From Geobacteraceae bacterium (GTDB taxonomy: Bacteria > Desulfobacterota > Desulfuromonadia > Geobacterales > DSM-12255), in the NCBI GenBank assembly GCA_013377075.1, contig JACABD010000007.1, positions 53,893 to 94,143 of the forward strand: a stretch of DNA of 40,251 nucleotides, read 5' to 3'. The translations under genes were made by a program, and so were the position numbers. Shown in pieces: positions 8,342 to 16,476 of the stretch (its first letter is position 1; the number at the start of each line of letters is the position of its first letter). The notes under the pieces were generated by a model that had not been told where the DNA came from, made no database searches, and saw nothing but the letters and a program-made list of their open reading frames with translations.

Positions 8342-9642
8342 CACCCCTTCGGCAGGAAGATAAAGAGTGTTACCGAAAGGGCGGCAAGCACCCACATCCC
8401 CGGCTTCACCTCGGAAGCCCTTCCTGTGAGAGCCTTCAGCACCACATAGGTAATCATCCCGGCGGTCATCCCCACGCCGATATTATAAGTAAAGATCATC
8501 AGCACAATGGTCAGAAAGGCCGGAATCAACTCAGTCATGTCGTCGAAATTGAGCTGGGAAATGGGGCGGATCATGAATGAACCGATGACGATAAGCGCTA
8601 TGCCGTAGGCGTGTGGCGGCACAATAGTGAAGAGCGGCGCAAAAAAGAGCGACAATCCAAACAGTGCAGCAACCACAAGGGCGGTAAAGCCTGTCCTCCC
8701 ACCCTCTTCTATTCCGGCGGCTGATTCGATGTAAGCACCGGTAGTGGTAGTACCGAGGAGGGGCGCGACCATTGTGGCAACGGCATCGGCCAGCATCGGC
8801 TTCTCGATTTCTGGAAGGTTACCGTCCTTGTCGAGAAGGTCAGCCCGCATGGACAAACCGATCAGCGTGCCGATGGTATCGAGAAAGGCCATGATGAAGA
8901 TAACCATGACCACCGGAAAGAATTTGATATCCATCGCCCCGGCCAGGTCAAGCTTTAAAAGAATCGGTGAGATGGACGGCGGCATGCTGACAATCTCTTT
9001 CGGAAGCGGGGTAATGCCGAGAACAATGGAGAGGATAGTAATGGTGACAATGCCGATGAGCATTGCGCCGTGAACCCTTCGAGAAAGAAGCACCACAACC
9101 AGCATCACCCCTGCTGCCGCAAGCAGCGCCGATGGCTGGGAAATGTTCCCCAGTTTCACCGGAGCACCCTGCACACCGAGCGCCACAATCCCGGTCTCAT
9201 TGAGACCGATAAAGGTGATAAAAAGGCCGATACCGACAGCAAAGCTCCCTTTGAGAGACATCGGAATCGACTCGGCCAGCCAGCTCCTGATCTTGAAGAT
9301 GGTGAGGATAGTAAAGAGGCAACCGGCAATGAAGACCGCTCCCAGAGCCACCTGCCAGGTGTACCCCATCACCTTGACAACGACAAAGGCGATGAAGGCA
9401 TTTTCGCTCATGTAGGGGGCAATGGCAAATGGGCGCTTTGCCCATAATGCCATAATCACCGTACCGAAAAGGGCGGCAAGTATAGTGGCCGTAACCTGGG
9501 GAGCCCGGGGGATGCCCGCATTTTCAAGGATCGCCGGATTAACGATAATGATGTAGGCCATGGTCAGAAAGGTTGTGATCCCGGCAATGGTCTCCTGCTT
9601 GTAGGAGGTGTTGTGCCTGTCGAATTCAAAGAATTTTTTCAT
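8341..9642 (-). CDS. NCS2-family purine permease (AzgA/PbuG type)
   Basis: A 433-residue polytopic inner-membrane protein with the AzgA-type N terminus (FFEFDRHNTSYKQETIAGITTFLTMAYIIIVNP, quoted in part as YKQETIAGITTFLTMAY). It also has the family segments AIAPYMSENAFIAF, FLDTIGTLIGLS and LLGTTTTGAYIESAAGIEEGGRTG. Family members import adenine, guanine or hypoxanthine with protons. The gene begins four bases before the hpt stop, so salvage uptake and phosphoribosylation are translationally coupled. Its own stop overlaps the start of the caspase-like gene. Note the position usually holding N in APYMGLNAFF-type motifs is a SENAF sequence here. Which purine is preferred cannot be told. Confidence 0.9.
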   Translation of the reverse strand: MKKFFEFDRHNTSYKQETIAGITTFLTMAYIIIVNPAILENAGIPRAPQVTATILAALFGTVIMALWAKRPFAIAPYMSENAFIAFVVVKVMGYTWQVALGAVFIAGCLFTILTIFKIRSWLAESIPMSLKGSFAVGIGLFITFIGLNETGIVALGVQGAPVKLGNISQPSALLAAAGVMLVVVLLSRRVHGAMLIGIVTITILSIVLGITPLPKEIVSMPPSISPILLKLDLAGAMDIKFFPVVMVIFIMAFLDTIGTLIGLSMRADLLDKDGNLPEIEKPMLADAVATMVAPLLGTTTTGAYIESAAGIEEGGRTGFTALVVAALFGLSLFFAPLFTIVPPHAYGIALIVIGSFMIRPISQLNFDDMTELIPAFLTIVLMIFTYNIGVGMTAGMITYVVLKALTGRASEVKPGMWVLAALSVTLFIFLPKG

Positions 9643-10193
9643 AGCCCTTTCACCGCATATATTCCCGGGGCATTTCTCCAGAAGCCTTTGTAATCAAGTC
9701 CATAGCCGAAAAGAAAGCGATCTTCAATCTCCAGACCGGTAAAGTCGGCCCGGTAGCCTGGCTTGAACTTTCTGTCGTGAATCTTGTCGACAAGTACGGC
9801 GGTAAGAACCTCTCTAGCCCCATCCTCCAGACAGTAATCGGCAATTGCACCCAATGTCACCCCTTCATCGAGGATATCGTCGAGGAGCACAACCGTTCGT
9901 CCGGCAAGATCCCTGGTTGGCCTGACAATCCAGTTAAGCCTCCCTCCAGAGGTCGATGCGCCGTATCTGGTTGCGTGAACATACTCGACTTCAAGGGGGA
10001 AGTTCAGTTTTGTCAGCAGTTGACCGGCAAAGATCAACCCGCCGTTCATTACGCAGAAAAATAGCGGCCGACTGTCAGCAAGTCTGGTTGTAAGTTCTTC
10101 CGCTATTTTGGTAATTGCTGCTGTCACCTCTGTTTCACCTGCCAGTAGATCCGCGTCTGCAAGCACCCTGTTTGCCTCATTTACCGACATCAT
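9639..10193 (-). CDS. hpt: Hypoxanthine(-guanine) phosphoribosyltransferase
   Basis: A 184-residue type I phosphoribosyltransferase that converts hypoxanthine or guanine plus PRPP to IMP or GMP. The PRPP-binding motif VVLLDDILDEGVT is present, as are the PPi loop region (FFCVMNGGLIFAGQLL), EVEYVHATRYG and the C-terminal base-binding segment (EDRFLFGYGLDYKGFWRNAPGI, partly quoted as FGYGLDYKGFWRN). The start is ATG 10193 (MMSVNEANRVL), with AGGGGCG six to eight bases upstream; longer in-frame starts lie inside the neighbouring gene. It overlaps the end of the upstream membrane-protein gene by 17 bases and is coupled to the purine permease downstream. Confidence 0.92.
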   Translation of the reverse strand: MMSVNEANRVLADADLLAGETEVTAAITKIAEELTTRLADSRPLFFCVMNGGLIFAGQLLTKLNFPLEVEYVHATRYGASTSGGRLNWIVRPTRDLAGRTVVLLDDILDEGVTLGAIADYCLEDGAREVLTAVLVDKIHDRKFKPGYRADFTGLEIEDRFLFGYGLDYKGFWRNAPGIYAVKGL

Positions 10194-11034
10194 AATTTCT
10201 CGCCCCTTTTTTAAACGCCTCGAACCGCTCCATTTCCAGATTGAAGCAGTCGGGACAGAGTCCATGGGTGAACTCCGCCTCCGTATGGCTTGATATATAC
10301 TCTTCTACCCTTGTCCAGAGCCCATAATCATCCCTAATCTTCTTGCAGCATGCACAGATAGGAAGAAGACCCTGTAAAGTTTTTATCTCGGCGAGGCTCT
10401 GCTCAAGCTCGGCAGTTTTTTGAATGCTGATATCGAGAACCTCTGTCAGACTGTCGTTTAACTTTTTACACTGCTCATGTTCACGATCATATGTTGAGAC
10501 AATAACCCATAGTACGGCATATGCGCCTATAGCCGCCGTCATAACTCCAGTTATCTGGTCTGCCATCCTGTCATTGTTTGAGGCGAAAGGTACCAGCAGA
10601 TCCGGGTGCAGCAGCTCTATTGCCATTAACAATATTACATTCGCAAGCGTTATGGACATTAATATGAGTCGTTTCCAGCCGCGAAAGAAAAAAACCAGAT
10701 AAATGATCGCCATGAAAAAGTAGTATGGGACACTGCCGGTAGAACCTGCATTGTAAAACCAGACAGAGTTGAGGAGAGCGAGTATTATTAAAAAGAAACC
10801 GGCCTGATAGATACGGCTTCTTACTGCAAGCAGGTAGAGGAGAAAAGACGCCGTACCAAAAACCGCAACCGCAATATCTACCTGAACAGGAATTCGTTGT
10901 AATAAATTAAACGGGATGATTACGAAAAAAGAGAGGACGGTTGCAATAATGGTCAGCAGTTTGTAAAGACGCAGCTCTATCTCTGTGCCAAAACCGGGGT
11001 AAGGGTTGTTCAACTCCTGAAATATCAATTTCAA
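10177..11034 (-). CDS. Membrane protein with coiled coil and cysteine-rich C-terminal motif
   Basis: A 285-residue protein with about six membrane segments (residues 25-180), a short coiled coil (183-222) and a cytoplasmic tail containing ICACCKKIRDDYGLW and THGLCPDCF (C227, C229, C230, C260, C263). From memory, the same tail occurs at the end of PAS, kinase or GGDEF signalling proteins in Geobacter relatives, probably as a metal-binding module. Here it stands without any catalytic output domain. GGAG-like sequence (AAAAGGAG) precedes ATG 11034. It is the first gene of the minus-strand group and is divergent from the sensor kinase. It may be a truncated or adaptor-type sensor; function unknown. 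Confidence 0.72.
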   Translation of the reverse strand: MKLIFQELNNPYPGFGTEIELRLYKLLTIIATVLSFFVIIPFNLLQRIPVQVDIAVAVFGTASFLLYLLAVRSRIYQAGFFLIILALLNSVWFYNAGSTGSVPYYFFMAIIYLVFFFRGWKRLILMSITLANVILLMAIELLHPDLLVPFASNNDRMADQITGVMTAAIGAYAVLWVIVSTYDREHEQCKKLNDSLTEVLDISIQKTAELEQSLAEIKTLQGLLPICACCKKIRDDYGLWTRVEEYISSHTEAEFTHGLCPDCFNLEMERFEAFKKGARNYDVGK

Positions 11035-11229
11035 AAGGAGCCTCCAGATGAAAGTTGCGTGAGTCTATCATATTTTAGCGAAATCGCCACTGTCTTGATT
11101 CAGTTAAAATTATAAGTTTGTCAATTCCACCGCAGGTTTACTGCTATTGATTGTCATTTAACTAAGTAGCTGCCACAGCAAGACAATCCCCCCTTGTATT
11201 CTCCACACCTCTTAAGATAAATTGACCTA
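11035..11229. promoter_or_regulatory. Divergent intergenic region between membrane-protein and sensor-kinase genes
   Basis: These 195 bases separate two divergent genes and must hold promoters for both. No strong -35/-10 pair or sigma-54 element is obvious. TTGTAT about 17 bases before a GATAAAT-like stretch near the kinase start is only weak, and no clear Shine-Dalgarno precedes the kinase ATG at 11230. Confidence 0.4.
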
Positions 11230-13713
11230 ATGAAACTGACACTGTTCAGAAAATTCCTGCTGGCGCTCTTTTTGATCGCCATATTGCCGCTGATCCTGTC
11301 GTCGGCAACACTCCTTTTTAATCTTTCCGCCACATCAGGGCGGCTTGCTGAAGACATTACCGCTGCTACTGACAAGCAGGCATCTGAAGCGCTGCAGAGC
11401 CGGGCACGGCAGGTTGCCGAGGATGTGTCCCAGTTTCTGGCACAGTGCGAAAACGATCTTCGTCTGGTTGCCGCCATTTCCAAGGACAGCTCCACCCTGG
11501 ACAGCTTCTACCAGAGCAGGAAATTAGAAATCTGGCATCGCCTCGAAAAAAACGGGCAACCTGTCGAAGAGTCGCTTTTCATACCGGTCTACTCATCCCT
11601 TGAGCTGATTGACAAAAAAGGGAAACAACGCTTTGTCATCTCCTCCGGCAGGATTCTCCCGGTGGATGAACTGAAGGACATCTCAAACCAGGCCAATACC
11701 GGCTTTCGGAGTGAGGATTACTTCAGAAAAACCGCTTCCCTGAAAAAGGGGAAAATCTATGTTTCCCATCTCACCGGATTTCATGTTTCCAAAAAGGAGC
11801 AGCTAAGGGGAGCACAGGATTCGGAAACGGCCTATGGCGGCAAGGAATACCAGGGTGTCATCCGTTTTGCCACCCCGATCTACGGCTCGGATAACGAGTT
11901 TGAGGGGATTATTGTTCTGTCACTCGACCATCGCCATCTGATGGAATTCAGCCAGCATATACTCCCCGGCAGTGTGGAAAAAACGCTTTTCCCGTCCTAC
12001 AAAAGCGGCAACTATGCCTTTATTTTCGATGATGAAGGCTGGATCATCACCCACCCAAACTACTGGGATATTCGCGGACTTTATCCTGACGGCAGGGAGG
12101 TTGCCCCCTACACGGAGAATACGCCGCTGGCGCTGATTGAGGCGGGAAGAATCCCGTTCAATCTCGACCGTGCCGGTTTTATTCACCCCAACTACCCCCT
12201 TGCCGCGGCAATGGCGAGAAAGGGTGAGAGCGGTTATCTGGACACAACCAATGTCGGCGGCGCCCGCAAGGTTATGGCCTATGCCCCCATTCCCTACCGC
12301 ACAGGGGATTACAGGCGACACGGCATATTTGGCGGCGTCACAATAGGCTTCCAGACCGACCAGTTCCACGAACCGGCCAAGCAGGCAGCAGCAGTGATTC
12401 ATAATCAGATGCAGAGTCATCTGCGGCGAAGCGGGATGATTCTTGCCTTCACAGCCCTCCTCTCCCTTCTGGCCGCATGGAGAATCTCAAGGAGTATCAC
12501 CAAACCCCTGGCGCTTCTCACAGAAAAGGCAAGGGATCTGGCAGAAGGTGCCGAAGGAGTGCGGGTCCTGATCTCATCGGGCGATGAAGTTGGCGAACTG
12601 GCTGCAGATTTCAACAAAATGGCTGACGAGCTTGAAGTGCGTAACCGCCATATTCTTGAAACCCTCTCCGAACTTGCCCGCTCCAGGGAAACTGTCACCG
12701 GCGAGCGCAACTTCATGGAAGAGGTGCTCAACAGTATCTCCAGCGCAATTATCCCCTTTTCACCCCAAGGGGAGATGATCTCAATCAACACCAAGGGGAT
12801 CGAGATACTGGAACGGACACCGCTTTCAGGGGAGAAGTACAGTCTGATTTTTGCAGACTGGCCGTCACTTGTGCAGCGGATCGAGGAGACAGTTGCCGGC
12901 AGGGGCGAATTTGGTCGCAAACCGGATAATTGGAAACGCAGATGTTTCGATGTCGGAATATTCCCCATCGGCGCAGGCATGGAACAGGGTTTCACCGTTA
13001 CTCTTCGTGATGAGACCGAGAAGGAGCGGATGCGTGAAGAAATGACGCGGATGGATCGTTTTGCCTCCCTTGGCAGGCTTTCTGCCGGAATTGCCCATGA
13101 GATCCGTAATCCTCTTACCGGCATCACCTTGCTCCTTGACGATCTCCACGACCGGGCAGATACTGATCCGGAGAGCCGCGAGATGCTGGGACGATCACTT
13201 GAGGAAATCGAGCGGGTGGAGCGGCTCCTCAGTTCGCTCCTCAGCTACGCGTCTCCGCCAAAATCCGAGTTTTACACCGCCGACCTTAAGCAGACAATCG
13301 AAGAGACCCTCCTCTTTTTCAGAAAAACGTGTGAAAAAGGTGGTGTCTCCCTGGAGAGCCGTATTGCAAGGCTTCCCGAACTTGTCTTTGATCCTGACAA
13401 GATCAGGCAGATGCTGCTGAACCTTTTGCGCAACGCCCTTGAAGCCACGCAAAGCGGTGGCAGAATCACGGTAACCCTGGAACGTGAAAATGAGAGCGCA
13501 ATTTTAACCGTAACCGACACCGGGCAGGGGATTCCGGCGCCGGATCTTGATCATGTATTCGAGCCGTTTTTCACCAGAAGCGTCGGCGGCACCGGCCTTG
13601 GACTCTCCATCAGCCAGCGGATCATCGAGGAGCATCACGGCAGCATTGAGGTCAGAAGCGTTGAGGGTGAAGGGACGCGGTTTGAGATACGGCTGCCGCT
13701 TACAGGAACATAA
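11230..13713 (+). CDS. Membrane sensor histidine kinase (Cache-HAMP-PAS-HisKA-HATPase)
   Basis: 827 residues. An N-terminal membrane segment (FLLALFLIAILPLILS) is followed by a large extracytoplasmic Cache-like sensor region (about 35-390), a second membrane segment (MILAFTALLSLLAAW), HAMP (RSITKPLALL ... DEVGELAADFNKM) and a PAS-like region (NFMEEVLNSISSAIIPF). The kinase core has the H-box IAHEIRNPLTGI with His623 as phosphoacceptor, N-box MLLNLLRNALEAT, and ATP-lid motifs DTGQGIP and GGTGLGLSISQRI. It resembles NtrB/DctB/ZraS-type kinases that pair with sigma-54 activators. The activator gene begins one base after its stop. The TRAP transporter downstream suggests that the sensor domain detects an organic acid; the ligand is inference. 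Confidence 0.9.
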   Translation: MKLTLFRKFLLALFLIAILPLILSSATLLFNLSATSGRLAEDITAATDKQASEALQSRARQVAEDVSQFLAQCENDLRLVAAISKDSSTLDSFYQSRKLEIWHRLEKNGQPVEESLFIPVYSSLELIDKKGKQRFVISSGRILPVDELKDISNQANTGFRSEDYFRKTASLKKGKIYVSHLTGFHVSKKEQLRGAQDSETAYGGKEYQGVIRFATPIYGSDNEFEGIIVLSLDHRHLMEFSQHILPGSVEKTLFPSYKSGNYAFIFDDEGWIITHPNYWDIRGLYPDGREVAPYTENTPLALIEAGRIPFNLDRAGFIHPNYPLAAAMARKGESGYLDTTNVGGARKVMAYAPIPYRTGDYRRHGIFGGVTIGFQTDQFHEPAKQAAAVIHNQMQSHLRRSGMILAFTALLSLLAAWRISRSITKPLALLTEKARDLAEGAEGVRVLISSGDEVGELAADFNKMADELEVRNRHILETLSELARSRETVTGERNFMEEVLNSISSAIIPFSPQGEMISINTKGIEILERTPLSGEKYSLIFADWPSLVQRIEETVAGRGEFGRKPDNWKRRCFDVGIFPIGAGMEQGFTVTLRDETEKERMREEMTRMDRFASLGRLSAGIAHEIRNPLTGITLLLDDLHDRADTDPESREMLGRSLEEIERVERLLSSLLSYASPPKSEFYTADLKQTIEETLLFFRKTCEKGGVSLESRIARLPELVFDPDKIRQMLLNLLRNALEATQSGGRITVTLERENESAILTVTDTGQGIPAPDLDHVFEPFFTRSVGGTGLGLSISQRIIEEHHGSIEVRSVEGEGTRFEIRLPLTGT

Positions 13714-13714
13714 A

Positions 13715-15079
13715 ATGGAAAAAATTCTCATAATAGACGACGAGCAGTTCATTCGCGATAATGTCAATCGTGTCCTCTCCGAAGATGGCTACGAAACTAT
13801 TCAGGCTGCTGACGGCAAGAGTGCCCTGGAGGCCGTGTCTTCCGAGGAGATTGACCTTGCCCTGCTCGACCTTAATCTGGGGAGCGAAAACGGCATTGAC
13901 ATTCTCCGGTCAATGAAGAAGATCGACCCGGAGTTGCTGATCATCGTCATTACCGGTTACGGCTCTGTGGAAACAGCTGTGGAGTCCCTGAAACTGGGGG
14001 CTTTCCACTACATGAAGAAACCGTTCAAGGCCGATGCCCTGCGGCTTATCGTCAAACTTGCCCTCCAGACCAGCAACCTCAAGCGTGAAGTAAGAGCGAT
14101 CCGCAAAAACGAGCTCCTCTTCTTTGAAAAGGTGCAGATGGTCGGGGTGAGCAGCTCCCTGAAAGAAATCATGCACCAGGCAAGGGAGGTTGCACGGCAC
14201 TCCGACGCCACTGTGCTCATCACCGGCGAGTCAGGGACAGGAAAAGAGCTGATTTCAAAGAGCATCCATCACCTCTCAGGGAGGCGGGAGGCTCCTTTTA
14301 TTGAAATAAACTGCGCCTCCATTCCGGTGAACCTCCTTGAGAGCGAGCTTTTCGGCCATGAGAAAGGGGCTTTTACCGATGCCAAAGAACGCAAACAGGG
14401 GCTCTTCGAGGCTGCCAACCGTGGGACAATCTTTCTTGATGAAGTAGGCGAAATGGATCCGGCTGTACAGGCAAAACTGCTGCGGGTGCTGGAGAGCCGC
14501 ACCATACGGCGTATCGGCGGCATCAAGAATATCGAGGTTGATGTCCGGGTCATTGCCGCCACCAATAGAAACCTGAAGGAGGCGATGCAGAATGGCAGCT
14601 TTCGCGAGGATCTTTTCTACCGCCTCAATGTCTTCCCGATTCATATCCCGCCACTGCGGGAGCGGCTCGAAGATATCCCGTCGCTGGTGACATTCTTTCT
14701 GGAGACCTACAGCAGGCAGTTCTCCCGCAGCTTTACAGCCATCTCCCCTGAAGCCATGAAGCGCCTCTGCGCCTACAGCTGGCCGGGAAATATCCGCGAG
14801 CTGAAAAACAGCATCGAGCGGATATGCATCATGAACGACAGTGAATCACTGGAAACCGGGATGCTCCCGCCTGAAATCAGGGGGAAAAAGTCAGGGGAAG
14901 GAGAGGTCTGCGACACTCCGCAAACCGGACTTGAAGAGGCAGTGGAGGCCCTTGAGCGGCGGATGATCCGCTGCGCCCTTGCCAGCTCCGGCAACAATGT
15001 CCTTCAGGCTGCCCAGCTGTTAAAAATCCCAAGGGGCACTTTGCGCTACAAGATAGAAAAGCTGGGGATAGCCGCTTGA
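13715..15079 (+). CDS. NtrC-family sigma-54-dependent response regulator
   Basis: 454 residues: receiver domain (acid pocket D8/D9, phosphoacceptor D52 in LLDLNLG, K103 in MKKPF), AAA+ sigma-54 interaction domain (Walker A GESGTGKE at 172-179, Walker B-like GTIFLDEVGEM) and a Fis-type HTH at the C terminus (NNVLQAAQLLKIPRGTLRYKI). The sigma-54 contact loop reads GAFTDA (219-224) instead of the canonical GAFTGA, a variant that occurs naturally. I chose ATG 13715 because the receiver starts there (MEKILIIDDE) and it lies one base after the kinase stop; the upstream extension is only overlap with the kinase. It most likely activates the sigma-54 promoter found before dctP. Confidence 0.93.
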   Translation: MEKILIIDDEQFIRDNVNRVLSEDGYETIQAADGKSALEAVSSEEIDLALLDLNLGSENGIDILRSMKKIDPELLIIVITGYGSVETAVESLKLGAFHYMKKPFKADALRLIVKLALQTSNLKREVRAIRKNELLFFEKVQMVGVSSSLKEIMHQAREVARHSDATVLITGESGTGKELISKSIHHLSGRREAPFIEINCASIPVNLLESELFGHEKGAFTDAKERKQGLFEAANRGTIFLDEVGEMDPAVQAKLLRVLESRTIRRIGGIKNIEVDVRVIAATNRNLKEAMQNGSFREDLFYRLNVFPIHIPPLRERLEDIPSLVTFFLETYSRQFSRSFTAISPEAMKRLCAYSWPGNIRELKNSIERICIMNDSESLETGMLPPEIRGKKSGEGEVCDTPQTGLEEAVEALERRMIRCALASSGNNVLQAAQLLKIPRGTLRYKIEKLGIAA

Positions 15080-16281
15080 CCGGCCCGATTGAACATGGCT
15101 CTGCCAGATATCATCGCGCCAACCTGGCGCTGTTCATCGCCGGATTCGTCGCCTTTGTGACCCTCTACGACGTTCAACCGCTTCTGCCGCTCTTCAGCCG
15201 GGAGTTCGGCGTCTCCCCTGCCATCGGTAGCCTTCCGCTGTCCATAAGTACCTGGACCCTGGCGGTTGCCATGCTGCTTGCCGGGACAGTTTCGGAAACT
15301 GTCGGCAGAAAGCCGCTGATCTCGGCAGCGTTGTTTCTCACCTCACTGATGGCGCTGTTGACTTACTTCTGCGACAGCTTTGCCGCGCTACTGACTGTCC
15401 GTTTCCTGCAAGGGCTGGTGCTGGCCGGTGTGCCGTCGGTCGCCATGGCGTACCTTGGAGAGGAGATGGACAGCCGCGCCATTACCAGCGCCATCGGCAT
15501 CTATATCAGCGGCAATGCGGTTGGCGGCATGACCGGAAGGATCTCCTCGGCCATACTCTCAGACCACTTCCCCTGGCGCAGCGGCATTGCCCTGATCGGC
15601 TGCCTGACTTTTGTACTGGCTGTCATGTTCCTCTTCATCCTGCCGGCACCGGCAAAGTTCGTCAAACGCCCATTCAAGGCGGGCTACCTCCTTACCTCCC
15701 TGCTGTTTCACCTGAAAGACCGCTCAATGCTACTGCTTTTCTCCATAGCCTTTCTGGCCATGGGAGGTTTCATCACCCTTTACAACTACATCACCTTCAG
15801 GCTGTTGGCGCCCCCCTACTCCCTCAGTCAGTCCAGCATCAGCCTGATCTTCCTCGTCTACTTCACCGGCTCCCTCAGCTCATCGTTCATGGGAAGACTG
15901 CTGCAGCGCTTCGGCCGTACCTTCATGATGCGGCTGACCATCGGCGGAATGCTTGCCGGAACCCTGCTAACCCTCTGTAGCAGCCTTGTCTGGATCATCA
16001 CCGGCATCGGCATCTTCACCTGCGGCTTCTTCGGCGCCCACGCCATCGCCTCGGGCTGGGTCGGAAAGCGGGCCACAACCGCCCGCGCCCAGGCCACTTC
16101 ACTCTATCTTTTTGCCTATTATCAGGGGTCAAGTATCTCCGGAACCGTTGGCGGTATCTTCTGGGTCAAATGGGGCTGGCATGGCATCACCATCATCATT
16201 ATTACCCTGCTGCTTCTGGCTCTGGCTGCTGCAGAATCTGTCAGGAGGATGGAACTGAACCAGCCAGTAATCTCTGGCTGA
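15076..16281 (+). CDS. MFS transporter, YnfM-like
   Basis: 401 residues, 12 predicted membrane segments. It closely follows the E. coli YnfM pattern as I recall it: YDVQPLLPLFSREFGVSP, SLPLSISTWTLAVAMLL, SETVGRKPLI, YISGNAVGGMTGR, FAYYQGSSISGTVGGIFW. YnfM relatives are putative drug or metabolite exporters of poorly defined substrate. The only plausible start is TTG 15076, which overlaps the activator's TGA; there is no in-frame ATG before the first helix. It sits between the two-component system and the TRAP operon, so it may be co-controlled with them. An inverted repeat (CAGCCAG/CTGGCTG, 16261-16280) covers its 3' end. Confidence 0.83.
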   Translation: MTGPIEHGSARYHRANLALFIAGFVAFVTLYDVQPLLPLFSREFGVSPAIGSLPLSISTWTLAVAMLLAGTVSETVGRKPLISAALFLTSLMALLTYFCDSFAALLTVRFLQGLVLAGVPSVAMAYLGEEMDSRAITSAIGIYISGNAVGGMTGRISSAILSDHFPWRSGIALIGCLTFVLAVMFLFILPAPAKFVKRPFKAGYLLTSLLFHLKDRSMLLLFSIAFLAMGGFITLYNYITFRLLAPPYSLSQSSISLIFLVYFTGSLSSSFMGRLLQRFGRTFMMRLTIGGMLAGTLLTLCSSLVWIITGIGIFTCGFFGAHAIASGWVGKRATTARAQATSLYLFAYYQGSSISGTVGGIFWVKWGWHGITIIIITLLLLALAAAESVRRMELNQPVISG

Positions 16282-16302
16282 AAACCGCCACTTTCAGGTG
16301 GC
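16261..16302 (+). promoter_or_regulatory. Two adjacent dyads: hairpin at MFS end and possible activator-binding site
   Basis: CAGCCAG-N6-CTGGCTG (16261-16280) overlaps the MFS stop codon and can form a 7-bp hairpin without a T-run. Immediately after it GCCAC-N6-GTGGC (16287-16302) is centred about 93 bases before the -24 element of the dctP promoter. That is a usual distance for an NtrC-type enhancer site. Binding is inference. Confidence 0.4.
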
Positions 16303-16385
16303 TGACATCCGCCACCACCAGCAACAAAACTGCGTATCTCTTCCCTCAGACTTGCAATTACAGACAGTTGCGCTAGTCTTTGTTT

Positions 16386-16401
16386 TGGCACTCCTATTGC
16401 T
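16386..16401 (+). promoter_or_regulatory. Sigma-54 (-24/-12) promoter of dctPQM
   Basis: TGGCAC-N5-TTGCT matches the sigma-54 consensus (TGGCAC-N5-TTGCW) completely. GG lies at 16387-16388 and GC at 16399-16400, with exact 10-base spacing. Transcription would begin near 16412, leaving a 5' leader of about 65 bases before dctP. The NtrC-type activator encoded just upstream is the natural partner. Confidence 0.88.
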
Positions 16402-16476
16402 ATACAAACATCAGTCCATAATTTTGTTTACTATCCATTGGCATACCAGCAGATAAAACCCTCAAGGAGAAAGCGC

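Noticed and set aside
8342-8395. Longer N terminus for the caspase-like protein
   Set aside because: The extra 18 residues lie inside the permease gene and would bury the signal peptide; the TGATG coupling at 8341 is the better start.
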